A program made the translations under genes and the position numbers. This document shows positions 8,581 through 10,584 of a stretch of 10,584 nt of DNA, in pieces (position 1 is the stretch's first letter; each line of letters starts with the position of its first letter). The notes below the pieces were generated by a model. The model did not search any database. It was not told where the DNA came from and saw nothing but the letters and a program-made list of their open reading frames with translations. The stretch is from an uncultured Duganella sp. (GTDB taxonomy: Bacteria > Pseudomonadota > Gammaproteobacteria > Burkholderiales > Burkholderiaceae): contig CAMLSG010000193.1 of NCBI GenBank assembly GCA_946482635.1, positions 1-10,584 of the forward strand, read 5' to 3'.

Positions 8581-8607
8581 GGTCGTTATACCGCCGCCGC
8601 TACGACC
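8581..8607 (-). promoter_or_regulatory. candidate puuD promoter -10 inside an inverted repeat
   Basis: On the minus strand TATAAC (8590-8585) matches the sigma70 -10 consensus in five of six bases and would give a leader of about 57 nt before puuD. No good -35 lies at the right distance, as expected for an activator-dependent promoter. The element sits inside a 6-bp inverted repeat, GGTCGT (8581-8586) and ACGACC (8602-8607), which may be an operator. This is inferred from pattern only. Confidence 0.35.
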
Positions 8608-8656
8608 TGCGTGGATGGAACGATATCGGTTGCGGGCGCGGGAGACCTTCCATTTG

Positions 8657-8687
8657 CTATATAACTCGCATAGTCCTGGAGATATAG
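8657..8687. promoter_or_regulatory. candidate LysR operator between puuD and the regulator gene
   Basis: The divergent region 8522-8752 holds an AT-rich patch with CTATAT (8657-8662) and its inverted copy ATATAG (8682-8687), plus an inner ATAG (8670-8673) that pairs with CTAT (8657-8660) across 9 bases. LysR-type regulators usually bind dyads of this size (often T-N11-A) next to their own gene and the divergent target. The match to the consensus spacing is imperfect. TATAAC (8660-8665) and TATAGT (8683-8688) on the plus strand could also serve as -10 elements of the LysR gene. Confidence 0.33.
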
Positions 8688-8752
8688 TTTCGGCCCCCGG
8701 AAGGTGCGAACCTCTCATGGATAAATCTAAATAATAATATTCGGAGACCATG

Positions 8753-9688
8753 ATGTCCAGATTGCCAGAACACTTAGACATCCACCTGATCCGTATTCTG
8801 TACCTGCTGCTGGTGGAGAAAAACGTATCGCGCGTGGCCCTTAAACTGAACCAGCCGCAGCCCTCCATTTCCGGATCGCTGCGCAAGCTGCGCGACCTGA
8901 CCGGCGACCCCTTGCTGGTCCGCGGCGGCCGCGGCATGGTGCCGACGCAACACGGCGAGAGCCTGCTGAAGACTGCCAAGCGCATCCTCGACGAAACCGA
9001 AAGCCTGTTCAGCCCCAAGACGGCGTTTGTGCCGCAGGACGAGGCGCGCACCTTCCATATCGCCGCGCCCGACTATATGAACACCCAGTTCTTCACCGAG
9101 GTGATCGCCCGCCTGCGCCGCGAATCGCCGCGCAGCCGGCTGGTGATCCATTCGCTGGGACCGGACATCGACTACGTGCGCCTGCTGTCGGACGGCGACC
9201 TGGACCTGGTGGTCGGCAACTGGGACGAACCGCCGCAGCACCTGCATATCTCCAAGCTGTTCGACGACCCGATCGTGTGCCTGATGCGCGCCAACAGCGC
9301 CTACGCCCGCCGTACGCCGAAAGACGGCATGACGCCCGAGGAATACCTCACCCTGCCCCACGTTGCCCCAGCGCAAATCCTGCCCGGCTACCACGGCAAC
9401 ATCGATTCCTTCCTCGAAGAGCGCGATATGGAGCGCAATATTGTTGTGGAATCGGCACACTTCCGCATGCTGCCCTACATCGTGCAGCAGACAGACCTGG
9501 TTTTGACGGCTGGCAAACAATTCGCCAACTTCTACGAGAACCTGCTGGGCCTGAAGTCGTACAAGGTGCCGCTGGATTTCCCGCCGTTGAGCTTCTACCA
9601 GCTATGGCACGAGCGCGCCCATCATGCCACCGAGCATAAGTGGCTGCGTGCCCAGGTCAGCGCCGCCGCCCGCCTGCTGGTGAAATAA
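8753..9688 (+). CDS. LysR-type transcriptional regulator, probable purine catabolism regulator
   Basis: The 311-residue protein has the LysR architecture. The N-terminal winged helix-turn-helix (about residues 9-65, LDIHLIRILYLLLVEKNVSRVALKLNQPQPSISGSLRKLRDLTGDPLL) is followed by a C-terminal periplasmic-binding-protein-like effector domain (FHIAAPDYMNTQFF..., LDLVVGNWDEPP). The recognition helix is QPSISGSLRKL. Two adjacent ATGs exist at 8750 and 8753. The second was chosen because GGAG at 8743-8746 lies 6 nt from it but only 3 nt from the first. The gene is divergent from puuD and upstream of the UraD fusion, so it probably controls both arms in response to urate or another purine intermediate. 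The effector is not known, and the control role is inferred from position. Confidence 0.92.
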   Translation: MSRLPEHLDIHLIRILYLLLVEKNVSRVALKLNQPQPSISGSLRKLRDLTGDPLLVRGGRGMVPTQHGESLLKTAKRILDETESLFSPKTAFVPQDEARTFHIAAPDYMNTQFFTEVIARLRRESPRSRLVIHSLGPDIDYVRLLSDGDLDLVVGNWDEPPQHLHISKLFDDPIVCLMRANSAYARRTPKDGMTPEEYLTLPHVAPAQILPGYHGNIDSFLEERDMERNIVVESAHFRMLPYIVQQTDLVLTAGKQFANFYENLLGLKSYKVPLDFPPLSFYQLWHERAHHATEHKWLRAQVSAAARLLVK

Positions 9689-9698
9689 AACCGCCCCA

Positions 9699-9711
9699 GA
9701 TAGCTGCTATC
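9699..9711. promoter_or_regulatory. 13-bp palindrome upstream of the UraD fusion gene
   Basis: GATAGC-T-GCTATC is a perfect palindrome 10 bp after the LysR stop codon. Its centre lies about 50 bp upstream of the transcription start predicted from the TATTAT element at 9746, a usual position for LysR activator sites. It shares CTAT/ATAG half-sites with the divergent puuD region. It has no T run, so it is not a terminator. Confidence 0.35.
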
Positions 9712-9745
9712 GGCCCAGCGTTATATCTCCCGCCCGCCGGGCCTC

Positions 9746-9751
9746 TATTAT
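9746..9751 (+). promoter_or_regulatory. candidate -10 element for the UraD fusion gene
   Basis: TATTAT matches the sigma70 -10 consensus in five of six bases and lies 67 bp before the ATG. No recognisable -35 is found 16-18 bp upstream; GTTATAT (9720-9726) occupies that area. This suggests a promoter that needs an activator, but the call is weak because the stretch is short and AT-rich. Confidence 0.28.
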
Positions 9752-9781
9752 CAATTCGCCATTCCCCAGAACACCTTACTT

Positions 9782-9820
9782 GGAGCGGGCCGTCGCCAGG
9801 CGGCGGCCCGAAGCACGATG
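9782..9820 (+). promoter_or_regulatory. Shine-Dalgarno - hairpin - ATG arrangement of the UraD fusion gene
   Basis: GGAG at 9782-9785 is the only ribosome-binding-like sequence near the start, yet it is 32 nt from the ATG (9818-9820). The intervening 9786-9810 forms an 11-bp stem (arms 9786-9796 and 9800-9810, one G-U pair at 9793/9803, loop CAG 9797-9799). If it folds, GGAG is left 7 nt from the ATG (AAGCACG), a normal spacing. The frame upstream has no ATG, GTG or TTG back to the in-frame stop at 9701, and the protein N-terminus fits the UraD family from 9818, so the start is well set. A structured spacer is inferred. Confidence 0.55.
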
Positions 9821-10584
9821 ACGAGCCTGAAGCGACTGAATACCTGCGACGCAGAGACTTTTACCGAGATCCTGCACGGCCTGTATGAGCATTCCCCATG
9901 GATTCCGCAGCGCGCCGCCGCGCAGCGCCCGTTCCGCACCATCGACGAACTGAAACTGGGCCTGCAGAAGGTCGTCACGGACGCCGGCAACGACGAACAA
10001 CTGGGCCTGATCCGCGCCCACCCGGAGCTGGCCGGCAAAGCCGCCGTTGCGGGCGACCTGACGCCGGAATCCACCGGCGAGCAGGCCAAGGCTGGCCTGA
10101 ACCTGTGCAGCAAGGAAGAATTCGCCGCGCTGCAGGAACTGAACGCCGCCTACAACAGCAAATTCGGCTTCCCCTTCATCCTCGCGGTCAAGGGTGGCGA
10201 CGGCAAAGGCTTGTCGCGCCAGGCCATCATTGCGGCCTTCCGCCGCCGCCTGAGCAACCAGGCCGACGACGAACAGCGCGAGGCGCTGCGCCAGATCCAC
10301 CGCATCGCCGAGATGCGCCTGAACGCCCTGCTGTCCTATGTGCCACACATGGGCCGCGACATCATGGAATGGGCCGAAGAAATCGGGGCTATCAGCGAAG
10401 ACGAGCAAGGCCTCACCTGCACCTACATGACGCCTGTCCACCGCCGCACTGCCAACCAGTTGGCCAAGTGGATGCGCGAGGCCGGCATGCACGCCCACGT
10501 CGACGCGGTCGGCAACGTAGTGGGCCGCTACCTGTCCACCGATCCGCAGGCACGCACCCTTCTCACCGGCTCGCACTACGACAC
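9818..10584 (+). CDS. uraD: OHCU decarboxylase fused to allantoate amidohydrolase-like domain, 3' partial
   Basis: This frame is open to the window edge, with 255 complete codons. Residues 1 to about 172 are a full UraD domain (2-oxo-4-hydroxy-4-carboxy-5-ureidoimidazoline decarboxylase): EHSPWIPQRAAAQRPF near the start, catalytic His68 in RAHPELAGKA, Glu88 in GEQAKAGL, FPFILAVKG (118-126) and the FRRRL region. This enzyme yields (S)-allantoin. Without a stop, residues from about 178 begin an M20 amidohydrolase of the AllC/hydantoinase-carbamoylase type: EIGAISEDEQGL, a Thr-Pro segment, WMREAGMHAHVDAVGNVVGRY, and GSHYDT with metal ligands His253 and Asp255. The second half would hydrolyse allantoate; its dimerisation region and remaining ligands lie outside the window. 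The fusion thus joins two steps that flank allantoinase. It follows the LysR gene by 129 bp on the same strand. Confidence 0.9.
   Translation, partial: MTSLKRLNTCDAETFTEILHGLYEHSPWIPQRAAAQRPFRTIDELKLGLQKVVTDAGNDEQLGLIRAHPELAGKAAVAGDLTPESTGEQAKAGLNLCSKEEFAALQELNAAYNSKFGFPFILAVKGGDGKGLSRQAIIAAFRRRLSNQADDEQREALRQIHRIAEMRLNALLSYVPHMGRDIMEWAEEIGAISEDEQGLTCTYMTPVHRRTANQLAKWMREAGMHAHVDAVGNVVGRYLSTDPQARTLLTGSHYD

Noticed and set aside
8774..9520. 248-codon minus-strand open frame opposite the LysR gene
   Set aside because: It is a shadow frame; the Val/Gln/His-rich product is typical of antisense translation of GC-rich genes.
9732..9742. GCCC-GCC-GGGC hairpin downstream of the LysR gene
   Set aside because: It is a 4-bp stem followed by a mixed sequence rather than T residues, so it is unlikely to be the LysR terminator.
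9776..10576. 266-codon minus-strand open frame opposite the UraD fusion
   Set aside because: The plus strand encodes clear UraD and M20 motifs; the antisense product is low-complexity and has no recognisable motif.

Overview
The window looks like part of a purine (urate) catabolism locus from a GC-rich betaproteobacterium, most likely a Massilia/Duganella/Janthinobacterium-type Oxalobacteraceae. That placement is inferred from the gene set (8-oxoguanine deaminase, membrane urate hydroxylase PuuD, a UraD-amidohydrolase fusion, a LysR regulator) and from codon use. I could run no database search.

Layout, left to right. Positions 1-1119 (+) hold the C-terminal ~372 residues of an 8-oxoguanine deaminase-type amidohydrolase whose N-terminus lies outside the window. 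Positions 1244-4249 (+) hold a large membrane-bound sensor kinase with a periplasmic Reg_prop beta-propeller, a Y_Y_Y domain, one transmembrane helix, and HisKA_3 and HATPase_c domains. No response regulator is adjacent, and its base composition is visibly poorer in GC than its neighbours. Facing it, 4303-5538 (-) encodes a membrane-anchored protein of unknown function. Then comes a minus-strand operon, puuD (8521-7250) followed 10 bp later by a histidine ammonia-lyase-family gene (7239-5617), which ends in a strong intrinsic terminator at 5573-5598. From a 231-bp divergent control region, a LysR-type regulator runs rightward (8753-9688). It is followed by a gene open to the window edge (from 9818) that fuses OHCU decarboxylase (UraD) to the start of an allantoate amidohydrolase-like M20 peptidase domain.

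How the genes fit together: PuuD oxidises urate to 5-hydroxyisourate and feeds electrons to the respiratory chain through its own cytochrome c domain. UraD decarboxylates OHCU to (S)-allantoin. The fused amidohydrolase would act on allantoate. The deaminase would supply oxidised or deaminated purines upstream. 5-Hydroxyisourate hydrolase and allantoinase, which are needed between these steps, are not in the window. The LysR protein sits between the two arms and is the obvious candidate regulator. The ammonia-lyase is the odd member: it shares an operon with puuD, and no hutU or hutI is present here.

The most unusual small-scale feature is in front of the UraD fusion. The only Shine-Dalgarno-like GGAG lies 32 nt from the ATG, and an 11-bp GC-rich hairpin fills the gap exactly, so folding would leave a normal 7-nt spacing. 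No gene-free stretch exceeds 300 bases. I found no tRNA, rRNA, CRISPR array, insertion sequence or integrase.
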